This document shows, in pieces, positions 1 through 6,858 of a stretch of 62,942 bases of DNA. Made by a program: the position numbers and the translations under genes. Position 1 is the first letter of the stretch. Every line of letters starts with the position of its first letter. The notes beneath the pieces are model-generated. The model ran no database searches. It saw nothing but the letters and a program-made list of their open reading frames with translations, and was not told the DNA's origin. This stretch comes from a virus. Location of the stretch: IMG/VR virus record IMGVR_UViG_3300009152_000050, positions 1-62,942 of that record. One strand, 5' to 3'.

Positions 1-123
1 GTAATTGGCCGTTAATTGGCCTCCACTCATCCTTATTAGTTACCACTCATCAATCTCTTTACACTTAAATATGGTTATTTAATAAAATAAATTTGGATAA
101 TTAAATAGGGTGTTGTATCTTTG
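1..123. repeat. Left inverted terminal repeat (123 bp)
   Basis: Bases 1-123 are a perfect reverse complement of 62820-62942. Identity stops exactly at base 123: the next base differs (c here, g in the reverse complement of the other end). Inside are short direct repeats: TAATTGGCC at 2-10 and 13-21, and CCACTCATC at 23-31 and 43-51. The inner end of the repeat coincides with the last base of a promoter -7 box. Joining the two ends would give a 246-bp perfect palindrome centred on TTACGTAA. It could be a true genome end or an assembly break at an inverted repeat. Confidence 0.97.
92..123 (+). promoter_or_regulatory. Inward promoter in left terminal repeat
   Basis: TTTG at 92-95, 20 bp, then TATCTTTG at 116-123. 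This is a full match to the Bacteroidota housekeeping promoter (TTTG, 19-21 bp, TAnnTTTG). It reads into the early genes that start at 156. The same promoter is present in the right repeat, pointing the other way. Confidence 0.85.
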
Positions 124-155
124 CTTTATCAATTTATCATTTAAAATATTTAATT

Positions 156-302
156 ATGAAATTCTTATTTGCACTAATAGAAAAAACCGAAGTAAATAAT
201 TTTAATAGCTGCTATGAAACAAGGGAAATGACCCCAACAGAAGCACAGCACATTAATGAAGATATGACACGATTAGTTTGGGTAATGTATCCAGAAAATT
301 AA
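156..302 (+). CDS. Small early protein, 48 aa, unknown
   Basis: ATG at 156, stop at 300-302. The protein begins MKFLFALIEKTEV and ends VWVMYPEN; it has no signal or membrane segment. It is the first gene after the left terminal-repeat promoter, about 32 nt beyond the -7 box, so it is probably the most proximal early product. I do not recognise the family. Early phage proteins of this size often act on host machinery, but nothing in the sequence shows that here. Confidence 0.6.
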   Translation: MKFLFALIEKTEVNNFNSCYETREMTPTEAQHINEDMTRLVWVMYPEN

Positions 303-357
303 GCAAAATTAATAATATTAAATTAATCAATCTTTAATCATATTAAAAATTAAAACT

Positions 358-543
358 ATGGACAAAAATACATTGTTATCAATTCCTTTAAGACAGGAAG
401 ATATAAATTTAATAACCTTTGCACTAAGGAGGGTGAAAGGTGAAATATTAAAATATGAGGCTGATAATCTCATGGCATATATTAATTTTGTAAATCTTGA
501 TCTAATTGCAGAAATGAAAGAACAGGACAAAATTACCGTTTAA
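358..543 (+). CDS. Small early protein, 61 aa, unknown
   Basis: ATG at 358 in an A-rich context. The protein is charged and probably helical, with leucine/isoleucine spacing in its central part, and has no cysteine motif or membrane segment. It lies in the same-strand run of small early genes that starts at the left terminal-repeat promoter. An opposite-strand reading frame covers the same bases but has no supporting context. Function unknown. Confidence 0.65.
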   Translation: MDKNTLLSIPLRQEDINLITFALRRVKGEILKYEADNLMAYINFVNLDLIAEMKEQDKITV

Positions 544-629
544 ACCTCTTTTCTTACCGTTCATCACTTTAAACTATTGGCCTATTGATTAAAATTATAC
601 TTTTACTTTTTATTAAATAACCGTTTAAA

Positions 630-1103
630 ATGTCAGGCGCAGACTATAACAGGCGCACAAAAAAAATGACTACTACAATAGAAAAACTTACAAAGTTTGT
701 GAATCAACGTCCGGGTCTTGATTTTTGTAATTACGGGGATGTTTCTGCATATCGTAGAGAGAGCGCAGAAATTACAAGAGATAGGGCAGATTTTTTTGAA
801 CTACTTTCTTTTGCTTTCCGTAGGATTGAAAATTTAGAAAATGTATTAAATGACTATTTACAAAAAAATTCAGGACGCTTATCTTTAGATGATAAAGGGA
901 ATATAGATTATTGTACTGGGCAATATTTTTGCACAGAATACCGTCCGGCAGCTAACAGGGTGTTATCTAACCTTATATGGGCATCGTATAGGGATGAGAT
1001 AGAATATAATAGCCCTAATAATGTATATGCAGACGGAAACGCAATACGCAAAGCAATAAAGCGCAATGTATCACGTAGAATAGCAAAAAATTATTTTAAT
1101 TAA
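630..1103 (+). CDS. Early protein, 157 aa, unknown
   Basis: One of the larger proteins of the left early region. The ATG at 630 gives 157 aa. A second ATG at 666 (MTTTIEKL) would give 145 aa and cannot be excluded, because these genes lack Shine-Dalgarno sequences. The middle is predicted helical (FFELLSFAFRRIENLENVL) and the C-terminus is basic (KAIKRNVSRRIAKN), which would suit nucleic-acid or protein binding. I do not recognise the family. Confidence 0.7.
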   Translation: MSGADYNRRTKKMTTTIEKLTKFVNQRPGLDFCNYGDVSAYRRESAEITRDRADFFELLSFAFRRIENLENVLNDYLQKNSGRLSLDDKGNIDYCTGQYFCTEYRPAANRVLSNLIWASYRDEIEYNSPNNVYADGNAIRKAIKRNVSRRIAKNYFN

Positions 1104-1120
1104 TCTATAAATAAACGTTT

Positions 1121-1201
1121 ATGAATCAGTCCGAAAAAATAGATATTTCTATATTAGTTGTTGGCTTTTTTCTTATCATTATTTTGTTAGCAATTAATTA
1201 A
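1121..1201 (+). CDS. Membrane micropeptide, 26 aa
   Basis: ATG at 1121 and TAA at 1199-1201. The peptide has a short polar head (MNQSEKIDIS) followed by a continuous hydrophobic stretch of about 15 residues (ILVVGFFLIIILLAI), a single membrane span. It sits 17 nt after the preceding stop and in the same strand. Two other similar single-span peptides occur in the window (2829-2900 and 13406-13489). Expression is inferred only from position and composition. Confidence 0.4.
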   Translation: MNQSEKIDISILVVGFFLIIILLAIN

Positions 1202-1256
1202 TCAGCAACATACAACATATTAAATAAAACAATAATAACCATTTAAATTAAACATC

Positions 1257-1325
1257 ATGAAAAAATTATTAAATGCTTTCCGTTCATTCTTTACCTTACA
1301 GGGCTTTAATGCCTATAATTTGTAA
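1257..1325 (+). CDS. Possible 22-aa basic peptide
   Basis: ATG at 1257 in an A/T-rich context like that of neighbouring starts, TAA at 1323-1325. The peptide is MKKLLNAFRSFFTLQGFNAYNL, amphipathic with a basic N-terminus. It fills an otherwise empty 160-bp gap between two genes. It is too short for composition to prove coding, so it is listed as possible. Confidence 0.3.
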   Translation: MKKLLNAFRSFFTLQGFNAYNL

Positions 1326-1415
1326 AGGGAATTAGCTGCAAAGGTATAGCCAGACAATCGAATTGTATTGCAGCTACTAAAATTATTTATTAATCATTTA
1401 TTAAACACTTTAGCA

Positions 1416-1793
1416 ATGTTACAAATTACAAAAAACATCATTAATTATGAAGATCAAAATTATTCTCATGCAGTAAACTATTCAGGTAGTTTATATAATT
1501 ACCCTATGACTTTAAATTATGGGGATAAGCACAAGAGAACAAAATATATATTATCATCCTGCACACAAGATATTGTTGAATTATGGCAGGACGGTATTTA
1601 TATATATGTTTTAGGGCAAAATAATGGACTTTCTTATATCTCATTAATGGAGATTGATACTGAAAAAAAAGAAGTAGTTGGAGAGGTATTTTTAAATGAA
1701 CAGGACTGCACAAGTGAGGATAATTTTAGTTATGGAATATTAGAGATGATGAGCGAAGATCAAATTAAAATACTTTGCCAATATATTTATTAA
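1416..1793 (+). CDS. Early protein, 125 aa, unknown
   Basis: The frame opens at a TTG at 1368, but the ATG at 1416 is preferred. It gives MLQITKNIINYEDQNY and 125 aa, and the 16 residues before it look like a chance extension. The protein reads as alternating beta strands (IVELWQDGIYIYVLG, LSYISLMEID) and acidic turns, with no catalytic motif I recognise. It is part of the left early gene run. Confidence 0.65.
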   Translation: MLQITKNIINYEDQNYSHAVNYSGSLYNYPMTLNYGDKHKRTKYILSSCTQDIVELWQDGIYIYVLGQNNGLSYISLMEIDTEKKEVVGEVFLNEQDCTSEDNFSYGILEMMSEDQIKILCQYIY

Positions 1794-1878
1794 AAATAGC
1801 TAAAGTAAAGGGAAAGTATAGTTATATTAGTACCTTTCTTTTTTAAAATTATTAACTAACATATAAATATATATAAAA

Positions 1879-2067
1879 ATGAAATACTACTTAGTAACTT
1901 TAAAATTTGATTACGGCAAAATTAGGATATTAACAACGGCCGAAAATGAACAGGCAGCAAAGGAAAAAGTATGTGCGGCCGAAAAATGCCCTCTTACTGC
2001 TGTTATTAATATTCACCAACATTCAGGAGCAGGGTATATGATAGAAAAAATCATAAACGTTTATTAA
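1879..2067 (+). CDS. Small early protein, 62 aa, unknown
   Basis: ATG at 1879. The sequence has a beta-alpha-beta look: MKYYLVTLKFDYG, then TTAENEQAAKEKVCAAEKCP, then AVINIHQHSG. This resembles small ferredoxin-like folds that appear as uncharacterised proteins in many phages. Two cysteines nine residues apart are not a metal motif. The gene lies between two others of the early run on the same strand. Function unknown. Confidence 0.6.
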   Translation: MKYYLVTLKFDYGKIRILTTAENEQAAKEKVCAAEKCPLTAVINIHQHSGAGYMIEKIINVY

Positions 2068-2088
2068 TTACCATTAAACTATACTACA

Positions 2089-2310
2089 ATGAGATACCAA
2101 ATAAAAAGAGAATGTTGGAATGAAAAAACATACAATGGGTATGAAGATGCTCCTTATTGGAGGATTGAAATTAAAGGGTTAAGTTTTGGACTAAATGATA
2201 ATGGTAAATTATGGGCTATTGGTAACTATTATCAAATAAAAGACTATATTGAAGATGTAGAGAATATTATAAAAGAATGTAAATTACCTATAAAAATATT
2301 AACCAACTAA
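2089..2310 (+). CDS. Small early protein, 73 aa, unknown
   Basis: ATG at 2089, 22 nt after the preceding stop. The leader AAACTATACTACAATG is nearly repeated before the next gene (AAACTATACTATAATG at 2323), so these two starts may share a translation context. The protein is rich in tyrosine and tryptophan (NEKTYNGYEDAPYWRIEIKGL) and predicted alpha/beta. Function unknown. Confidence 0.6.
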   Translation: MRYQIKRECWNEKTYNGYEDAPYWRIEIKGLSFGLNDNGKLWAIGNYYQIKDYIEDVENIIKECKLPIKILTN

Positions 2311-2322
2311 AACTATACTATA

Positions 2323-2622
2323 ATGACAAAGAAACAATTTACAGCCTATGAAATAAGTAAGGCAAAGGATAATAAAATGAAAATGTTGATTAAAGAAGCA
2401 TTAAACAGATATGATGCAGACGAATTATTGGGATTTTTGACAGAAATTACTACCGGCAATAGTGAAGAATATTTAAAGGATAAAATGGTAAGTGAATTAA
2501 CATTGGCAGGATATTGTATATTTAAGCCAGAAATGACTACACAAGCTGATAAGCTAAAGGAATATGCAGAAACATATATCTTTCCTTATTATAATGAACA
2601 ACAATCAGCAATTCTATTTTAA
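2323..2622 (+). CDS. Early protein, 99 aa, unknown
   Basis: ATG at 2323, 13 nt after the preceding stop, with the same leader sequence as that gene. The protein is mainly helical and charged, with no signal peptide, membrane segment or zinc motif. The hydrophobic pattern ALNRYDADELLGFLTEI suggests an alpha-helical bundle. Function unknown; probably co-transcribed with the surrounding small early genes. Confidence 0.6.
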   Translation: MTKKQFTAYEISKAKDNKMKMLIKEALNRYDADELLGFLTEITTGNSEEYLKDKMVSELTLAGYCIFKPEMTTQADKLKEYAETYIFPYYNEQQSAILF

Positions 2623-2644
2623 TAACATATTAAATATTAAAGCC

Positions 2645-2800
2645 ATGAGTACACTAACTCAAATTAAGGCATTACAGGCGAAATTAGACAGTCTACCAAA
2701 AAAGCAGTACTATACCTGCAAAGCTAAAATAAATGCCCTAATAAGGCAGGAACAACGCAAAGCGAAGCAGTATAGCTACTATGAATGGCTGGGAAGGTAA
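2645..2800 (+). CDS. Small basic helical protein, 51 aa
   Basis: The frame is open from 2564, but the ATG at 2645 (MSTLTQIKALQ) is a better start: the upstream part overlaps the preceding gene and is of low quality. From 2645 the protein is almost entirely helical with many lysines and arginines (LIRQEQRKAKQYSYYEWLGR), which would suit nucleic-acid binding. Family unknown. Confidence 0.55.
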   Translation: MSTLTQIKALQAKLDSLPKKQYYTCKAKINALIRQEQRKAKQYSYYEWLGR

Positions 2801-2828
2801 ACATATTAGATAATTAAATAATAAACCA

Positions 2829-2900
2829 ATGGAAAAGAAAAAAGAAAACCTATTCATAATACTACTTATCATTGTATGTGTAGTGTTAATGATGATCTAA
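2829..2900 (+). CDS. Membrane micropeptide, 23 aa
   Basis: ATG at 2829, TAA at 2898-2900. The peptide has a basic head (MEKKKEN) and a hydrophobic tail of 15 residues (LFIILLIIVCVVLMM): a classic single-span membrane peptide with a cytoplasmic positive N-terminus. It lies between two early genes on the same strand. Existence is inferred from composition and position. Confidence 0.45.
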   Translation: MEKKKENLFIILLIIVCVVLMMI

Positions 2901-2927
2901 ATTAATTAATCTTAAAAACTAAATAAC

Positions 2928-3116
2928 ATGAAAAAAGAATTAAAACAAGCAATCGTTAATTGCATATTTGAAAATGAAAAACAATTTCAACTTATTAACT
3001 ATGTAAAGACCCCCTTTCGGGGATACATATATACCAGTCAAGGTAATTACCTTATTGGGGGTGAGGAAGTAGGAGAATTTATTGATAATGCGATAAAACT
3101 ATTAATTAACCGATAA
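2928..3116 (+). CDS. Small early protein, 62 aa, unknown
   Basis: ATG at 2928 after an AAACTAAATAAC leader. An N-terminal helix (KKELKQAIVNCIFENEKQF) is followed by beta-strand-like segments (FRGYIYTSQGNYLIGGEEV). It contains one cysteine and no recognisable motif. It is followed after 11 nt by the next early gene, probably in one transcript. Function unknown. Confidence 0.6.
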   Translation: MKKELKQAIVNCIFENEKQFQLINYVKTPFRGYIYTSQGNYLIGGEEVGEFIDNAIKLLINR

Positions 3117-3127
3117 AACTAAACAAA

Positions 3128-3457
3128 ATGACAAAGTACATATTACAAGACACAGAAGCAGGTAACGTTATCAATGAATTTATTTATTTAACCGATGCAG
3201 AAAATTCATTAAAGGAATTTGAAGAAACGGATAAATTAAATGGTGAATATACTCCTGATTTTTACGAAATAAAGGAAGTAAGAGAACCGGCCACATTGTT
3301 AACTGAAAACCAAAAAATATCATTGCAGCAATTTATATTCGCTAACCTTCTTATGGCTGATGAGATAGGACTGGGAGAAGTAAATGAATGTAGAGATACA
3401 GCACAATTCATAGTTGAAGAATGGGCAAATGATAATAACATCACATTTATTGATTAA
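3128..3457 (+). CDS. Early protein, 109 aa, unknown
   Basis: ATG at 3128. The first half resembles small phage proteins with a beta-hairpin and helix (MTKYILQDTEAGNVINEF, then a charged helix). The second half contains a helical segment (LQQFIFANLLMADEIGLGEVNECR). Net charge is strongly negative, which is sometimes seen in phage DNA-mimic or inhibitor proteins, but I see no firm sign of that function here. Confidence 0.6.
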   Translation: MTKYILQDTEAGNVINEFIYLTDAENSLKEFEETDKLNGEYTPDFYEIKEVREPATLLTENQKISLQQFIFANLLMADEIGLGEVNECRDTAQFIVEEWANDNNITFID

Positions 3458-3476
3458 CATTTTAAAAATTAAAAAA

Positions 3477-3704
3477 ATGAAAGAGCAATTTGAAATACTA
3501 AAAGGTTGGGAAAATTACATTGATGACTTTTTTGCTATTACAGTCTATGATTCCTATTTGACAATGCTTGGGAATTATTCAACCGAAAAATATCATAAAT
3601 ATTTGTCATTAGGGTTCGTATTTAAAGCAGAGATTAATGAGCCGTATGTTATGCTTAATGCGACAAAAGATTCTATAAGAATAACTCTTAAAATAGATTT
3701 ATAA
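3477..3704 (+). CDS. Small early protein, 75 aa, unknown
   Basis: The frame is open from 3414, but that start lies inside the preceding gene. The ATG at 3477 (MKEQFEILKGWENYI), 20 nt after the preceding stop, is the likely start. The protein is alpha/beta with several aromatic residues and ends in a beta strand (DSIRITLKIDL). Function unknown. Confidence 0.55.
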   Translation: MKEQFEILKGWENYIDDFFAITVYDSYLTMLGNYSTEKYHKYLSLGFVFKAEINEPYVMLNATKDSIRITLKIDL

Positions 3705-3723
3705 TCACTAAAAATCTAATCTC

Positions 3724-3834
3724 ATGCTAACAATAATAATCTTATTCAATGGTACAGGGAAGTATAAAGATATGGTAAAGATGCTATGTATAGCTTTACT
3801 TTTTGATTTATGCTATATTTTACCTCTGCTTTAA
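3724..3834 (+). CDS. Small hydrophobic protein, 36 aa
   Basis: ATG at 3724, TAA at 3832-3834. The peptide has two hydrophobic segments (MLTIIILF and MLCIALLFDLCYILPLL) separated by a short basic loop, which would fit a tiny membrane protein. It follows the preceding gene by 19 nt. No family recognised; expression not certain. Confidence 0.4.
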   Translation: MLTIIILFNGTGKYKDMVKMLCIALLFDLCYILPLL

Positions 3835-3866
3835 GCGATTAATAACATATTAAATAATTAAATAAC

Positions 3867-4055
3867 ATGAAAGAAACGAATTATATTATCTCCCCTATCA
3901 GCACTTATGATGATGATTTAGAGATGTTTTCAACTAAGATAGGACAGAAGGGGAAAGATATGCCACTACTGTATAGTACATGGGGGAAAACAGAACAGGA
4001 AAGCAGGATAAGGGCTGAATTACTAATTGATAACCTTTTAAATTTTAAACTATGA
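3867..4055 (+). CDS. Small early protein, 62 aa, unknown
   Basis: ATG at 3867. The protein begins MKETNYIISPISTYD and has a helical C-terminus with several arginines and glutamates. Its stop overlaps the start of the next gene by 4 bases (ATGA type), so the two are probably translationally coupled. Function unknown. Confidence 0.6.
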   Translation: MKETNYIISPISTYDDDLEMFSTKIGQKGKDMPLLYSTWGKTEQESRIRAELLIDNLLNFKL

Positions 4056-4249
4056 TTTGCAAAGAATATGATGAATTAACGCCAATAGAAAAAACTATCT
4101 TCATAGGTGAATTAGTCCATGCAGCTATGAATGATAGCGACCTATTTAGAATTTGCCAAAAGGTAGTAGATACTGCCATTGTAAAGGGGTTGTTTAATGG
4201 AGTGCAAATGATTCCTGACCCTATTGATAACCAAATAATACCAGAATAA
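4052..4249 (+). CDS. Small early protein, 65 aa, unknown
   Basis: ATG at 4052 overlaps the previous stop by 4 bases; its own stop overlaps the next ATG by one base (TAATG). This is the tightest operon-like packing in the left region. The protein is acidic and largely helical (TPIEKTIFIGELVHAAMND). Function unknown. Confidence 0.6.
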   Translation: MICKEYDELTPIEKTIFIGELVHAAMNDSDLFRICQKVVDTAIVKGLFNGVQMIPDPIDNQIIPE

Positions 4250-4539
4250 TGAAAAACTCAACGTTTGGTTTGCTGTTAATATTATTTTTCCTTATCTTGT
4301 ATCAAAATTACAACATGATATTACTTTCAATATTAGGCAGCCTAATTGGTATAGCCTCTATATATGCTCTTATTTCAGTTCTTAATATTAAGCGAAGTGA
4401 TGCAAAAAAGAAAAAGCAATTAGCAGAACAGAACCGGCTATTCTTTCAAAGACTAAGGGATAACGAAAGGTACAATGAGTTGTCCGATCTAAAAGATTGG
4501 GATTTAAACCAATATGATGATACATTTTCAAGTAATTAA
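4249..4539 (+). CDS. Two-span membrane protein, 96 aa
   Basis: ATG at 4249 immediately at the preceding stop. Residues about 7-48 are hydrophobic with one break (LLLILFFLILYQNYNMILLSILGSLIGIASIYALISVL), predicting one or two membrane spans. The second half is a charged, probably coiled-coil cytoplasmic tail (KRSDAKKKKQLAEQNRLFFQRLRDNERYN is highly helical). It is likely an inner-membrane protein of the early region, perhaps for superinfection immunity or host takeover. That role is a guess. Confidence 0.6.
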   Translation: MKNSTFGLLLILFFLILYQNYNMILLSILGSLIGIASIYALISVLNIKRSDAKKKKQLAEQNRLFFQRLRDNERYNELSDLKDWDLNQYDDTFSSN

Positions 4540-4556
4540 CCATTAAAAAATAAAAC

Positions 4557-4832
4557 ATGACAGACATTTTAGAAACACTTGCAAAAACGTTTGAGCCATT
4601 ACCTACAATGGAGTTAGCTGCTATATGGTTAGAAAAGCCAGTAGTAACTAATGAAGGTAAGACAGTAAGACTTACAAAAGGCCATCAAGTATTAGTAGTA
4701 GATAATGAATTAACTGATATGATAGATGACCCTTCCCATCAAGTACTAAAAGTATTCGGTAAAAGTAATAGCGATTTCAGTATTTTGTTAGTGGATTTGA
4801 TTACATTTGATTTATTAACCATAAACCTTTAA
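4557..4832 (+). CDS. Early protein, 91 aa, unknown
   Basis: ATG at 4557, 17 nt after the preceding stop. The protein is acidic and predicted alpha/beta (TVRLTKGHQVLVVDNELTDMID, FSILLVDLITFDLL), with no signal peptide or metal motif. It is followed after 3 nt by the next gene, so the two are probably co-translated. Function unknown. Confidence 0.6.
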   Translation: MTDILETLAKTFEPLPTMELAAIWLEKPVVTNEGKTVRLTKGHQVLVVDNELTDMIDDPSHQVLKVFGKSNSDFSILLVDLITFDLLTINL

Positions 4833-4835
4833 AAA

Positions 4836-5096
4836 ATGGAGATTACACACACAAACGTAGGAAGTCCTAAATTAGCAGTAGGATATAAAGCAAATGTAAG
4901 AAGCAATACTGCACCAGAAATTGCGGAAACATTCACAGATGATAATGGAGAAGTACAGTACATACTATGTAATGGTAATACACAACCTAAAATAGTATAT
5001 GATGCTCTATGGAATCCAATAAAAGGTAAAGTAAACCTAAACAAACTATATAAAGGAGAAAACCCTGATAGAACTAAGCTATGGTATAAGGGATAA
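4836..5096 (+). CDS. Early protein at left edge of cassette array, 86 aa
   Basis: ATG at 4836. The protein is small, beta-rich and basic at its end (NPDRTKLWYKG). Its stop codon TAA (5094-5096) lies inside the sequence GGATAACG, which begins the first, degenerate attC-like site. The last phage-type early gene therefore abuts the cassette array exactly. The same arrangement is seen at the left edge of the second array (54734-54736). Function unknown. Confidence 0.6.
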   Translation: MEITHTNVGSPKLAVGYKANVRSNTAPEIAETFTDDNGEVQYILCNGNTQPKIVYDALWNPIKGKVNLNKLYKGENPDRTKLWYKG

Positions 5097-5134
5097 CGTT
5101 TTGCGTATATACGAGGTACGCCTTAACGAAATTA
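5094..5134 (+). repeat. Degenerate attC-like site, left edge of cassette array I
   Basis: ATAACG at 5093-5098 resembles the first core of the other sites. A short inverted repeat GCGTA/TACGC (5103-5107 and 5117-5121) and TTAACG at 5123-5128 follow. The second core is not a clean GTTRRRY, and its sequence does not pair with the far end of the first cassette (GCTTATAAC at 5352-5360). It could be a decayed attC or the original insertion point in the phage. Confidence 0.45.
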
Positions 5135-5148
5135 TAAATTATAAACAA

Positions 5149-5349
5149 ATGGGAGATTACAGTTTCGATTTAAGACCACTAATTTGGTTAGGTGCATTTA
5201 TCATCCTTGCAATTTGGGGATGTTGGGAGTTGATTGATTGGTTATGGATAGACGATGCCATTCGTAGCACCAAACCAATTATACCCGAAATAGAATTGAT
5301 TATAAAAAATAATGTTGTAGATACTGTCTATGTGTATCGTCAGCCTTAA
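5149..5349 (+). CDS. Cassette-borne small membrane protein, 66 aa
   Basis: The frame opens at a TTG at 5101 inside the attC-like site, but the ATG at 5149 (MGDYSFDLRPLIW) is the likelier start. One strong hydrophobic segment rich in tryptophan (LIWLGAFIILAIWGCWELIDWLWI, about residues 11-34) predicts a membrane span, followed by a periplasmic or cytoplasmic tail ending VDTVYVYRQP. The gene is alone between two attC-like sites, which fits one gene per cassette. Family unknown; a toxin- or immunity-like role is possible but not shown. Confidence 0.55.
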   Translation: MGDYSFDLRPLIWLGAFIILAIWGCWELIDWLWIDDAIRSTKPIIPEIELIIKNNVVDTVYVYRQP

Positions 5350-5351
5350 TT

Positions 5352-5440
5352 GCTTATAACGTTTTCGGGCTTAGCGAAGTGGCTTTTGTGCGTTGGCTTG
5401 TGTGTCGGAAAGCCATTTTGCCAAACCCGTGTTATATGAA
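5352..5440 (+). repeat. attC-like recombination site B
   Basis: The outer cores are TTATAAC (5354-5360) and GTTATA(T) (5431-5437). Inside, CGGGCTTAGCGAAGTGGCTTT (from 5366) pairs almost throughout with the segment ending in CCAAACCCG (to 5429), with G-T wobbles at the mismatches, leaving a variable loop. This layout of imperfect stem, outer cores ending in AAC and GTT, and variable terminal loop is that of integron attC sites. The downstream core GTTATATGAA is perfectly complementary to the far end of the next cassette (TTCATATAAC, 6859-6868). Confidence 0.75.
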
Positions 5441-5505
5441 GTGCCGACTTATTTACGATAAAGCTCAATTGGAATACTAAACAGAAAAACAAAAAGAAAA
5501 AAAAC

Positions 5506-5688
5506 GTGGGAAATTTAAAAGTAAAAATAATTGATACCAATGGATTAAGTGAAGAAACTATATCCAAGATTGAAGATACTATGATTTATTTAGGTATGGA
5601 GCAAGTAGATGAATGTATGTTCTGCAAAATAAAGAATAGTAAAAACGAAGTATTAATGATATTCCCAGAAAGAATAATAAAACTATAA
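5506..5688 (+). CDS. Cassette-borne protein, 60 aa, unknown
   Basis: The likely start is GTG at 5506 (protein MGNLKVKIIDTNG), after an A-rich leader. The protein is alpha/beta with a helix (SEETISKIEDTMIYLG) and a CxxC-like pair (ECMFCKIK). It is the first of three genes in the largest cassette (5431-6868), two nucleotides before the next start. I do not recognise the family. Because cassette-borne genes often travel together only by chance, its link to the glycosyltransferase downstream is uncertain. Confidence 0.55.
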   Translation: MGNLKVKIIDTNGLSEETISKIEDTMIYLGMEQVDECMFCKIKNSKNEVLMIFPERIIKL

Positions 5689-5690
5689 AT

Positions 5691-5954
5691 ATGGAAAACA
5701 CATTAAGTTTATTTGATGATTTAGAAAACGAATGGCAAAAAGAATGGAAGGATATGCCAGAGTTTATAACAAATAACAAAAAACCTTATCAGCAAATTAT
5801 TGTGTCATTTAAAAATTTTGATGATGTAAAAGAATTTGCAAAGAGATTAGGTTTAAATGTTACACCTAAAACAGATGCTTTATGGTTTCCAATGAAGGAT
5901 AAAGAAAGTGGATTACATTATGTAAATGATAATTGGAGTAAAGATGAAAAATAA
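5691..5954 (+). CDS. Small phage-type protein with conserved WFP ending, 87 aa
   Basis: ATG at 5691. The N-terminal part is acidic and tryptophan-rich (EWQKEWKDMPEF). The second half reads IIVSFKNFDDVKEFAKRLG then LNVTPKTDALWFP. From memory this pattern is common to a small family found next to ParB-like, methyltransferase or glycosyltransferase genes in phages; I cannot verify that here. The gene overlaps the start of the downstream glycosyltransferase by 11 bases, so the two are coupled. Molecular role unknown. Confidence 0.6.
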   Translation: MENTLSLFDDLENEWQKEWKDMPEFITNNKKPYQQIIVSFKNFDDVKEFAKRLGLNVTPKTDALWFPMKDKESGLHYVNDNWSKDEK

Positions 5955-6789
5955 ATACCCAATATTTATACCGACAAAAGGAAGGTTTAAAACACCACAG
6001 ACTATCAATATGTTTAAATCACATAATGTTGATTTTAGAATTGTTATAGAAAAACAAGAGTATGAGCAGTATTCTAAAATTATAGACAAATCAAAAATAA
6101 TAGTTGTTCCTCACCAAAACGAAGGATTGACTGTTACAAGGAATTGGATATGGGATTTTGCAGAAAATGAAGGACACGAAAAATTCTGGACATTTGACGA
6201 TAATATTGGTAGGGTTTACAGATGGAACAATAACACAAGATACCAATGTAAGGATGGAACATATTTAAAAGTAATTGAAGATTTTGCAGATAGATATAAT
6301 AACCTACACATAATTGGTATGAACTATATGTGTTTTTGTAAAAGTGGTGATAACATACCTCCATACTACCCTAATACAAGGATTTATAGTAATATGCTTT
6401 TACCGACAAATGTAAAACTATCTAATGGTGAAAAACTAAGAAACAAGTTGTTTTATAACGATGATACAGACCTTTGTTTAAGAGTTTTAAAGGATGGACT
6501 ACCTACTATACAAATCAATGCTTTTTTAATAGACAAGAGCCAAACAATGACAGTAAAAGGAGGGATGACAGATTACTATTTAAGTGATGAATGTAAAGGC
6601 AGATTAACATTTGCTGAAGAATTACAAAAGGCACATCCAGACGTAACGACTATAACTCAAAAGTTTGGGAGGTGGCATCACCACGTTAATTATAAACCTT
6701 TTAGAAAAAATAAGTTAATCCCAAAAGAAGGACTTATAATAAAAAAACAAGTCAATGAATATGGAATGGAACTTAAAAAAACTATTTAA
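5944..6789 (+). CDS. TAGT/GREB1-type glycosyltransferase
   Basis: The ATG at 5944 is preferred over 5926: it gives MKNKYPIFIPTKGR and is preceded by GGAGTAAAG, a rare Shine-Dalgarno-like sequence here. The protein is 281 aa. The opening beta strand IFIPTKGR, then T-P-Q-T, VIEKQEYEQY, TVTRNWIW (R66, N67) and FWTFDDNI (D85, D86) follow the glycosyltransferase pattern of TET-associated/GREB1-like enzymes. In phages, members of that family add sugars to modified bases. The DDN is the expected nucleotide-sugar and metal-binding motif. Its neighbours in the array are a DNA methyltransferase and a HAD protein. I see no TET/JBP dioxygenase or hydroxymethylase in the window, so the base substrate, if any, is unknown. 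It could instead glycosylate a protein. Confidence 0.6.
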   Translation: MKNKYPIFIPTKGRFKTPQTINMFKSHNVDFRIVIEKQEYEQYSKIIDKSKIIVVPHQNEGLTVTRNWIWDFAENEGHEKFWTFDDNIGRVYRWNNNTRYQCKDGTYLKVIEDFADRYNNLHIIGMNYMCFCKSGDNIPPYYPNTRIYSNMLLPTNVKLSNGEKLRNKLFYNDDTDLCLRVLKDGLPTIQINAFLIDKSQTMTVKGGMTDYYLSDECKGRLTFAEELQKAHPDVTTITQKFGRWHHHVNYKPFRKNKLIPKEGLIIKKQVNEYGMELKKTI

Positions 6790-6858
6790 AAGTGCGTTGG
6801 CTTTTTTCTTTTTGTTTTTCCTTCACGGATTTTCAATTGGAAACGGTCAGCAAGGCAT

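Noticed and set aside
4829-5044. Reverse-strand frame at 4829-5044
   Set aside because: It overlaps a same-strand early gene run and has no start context or recognisable motif.
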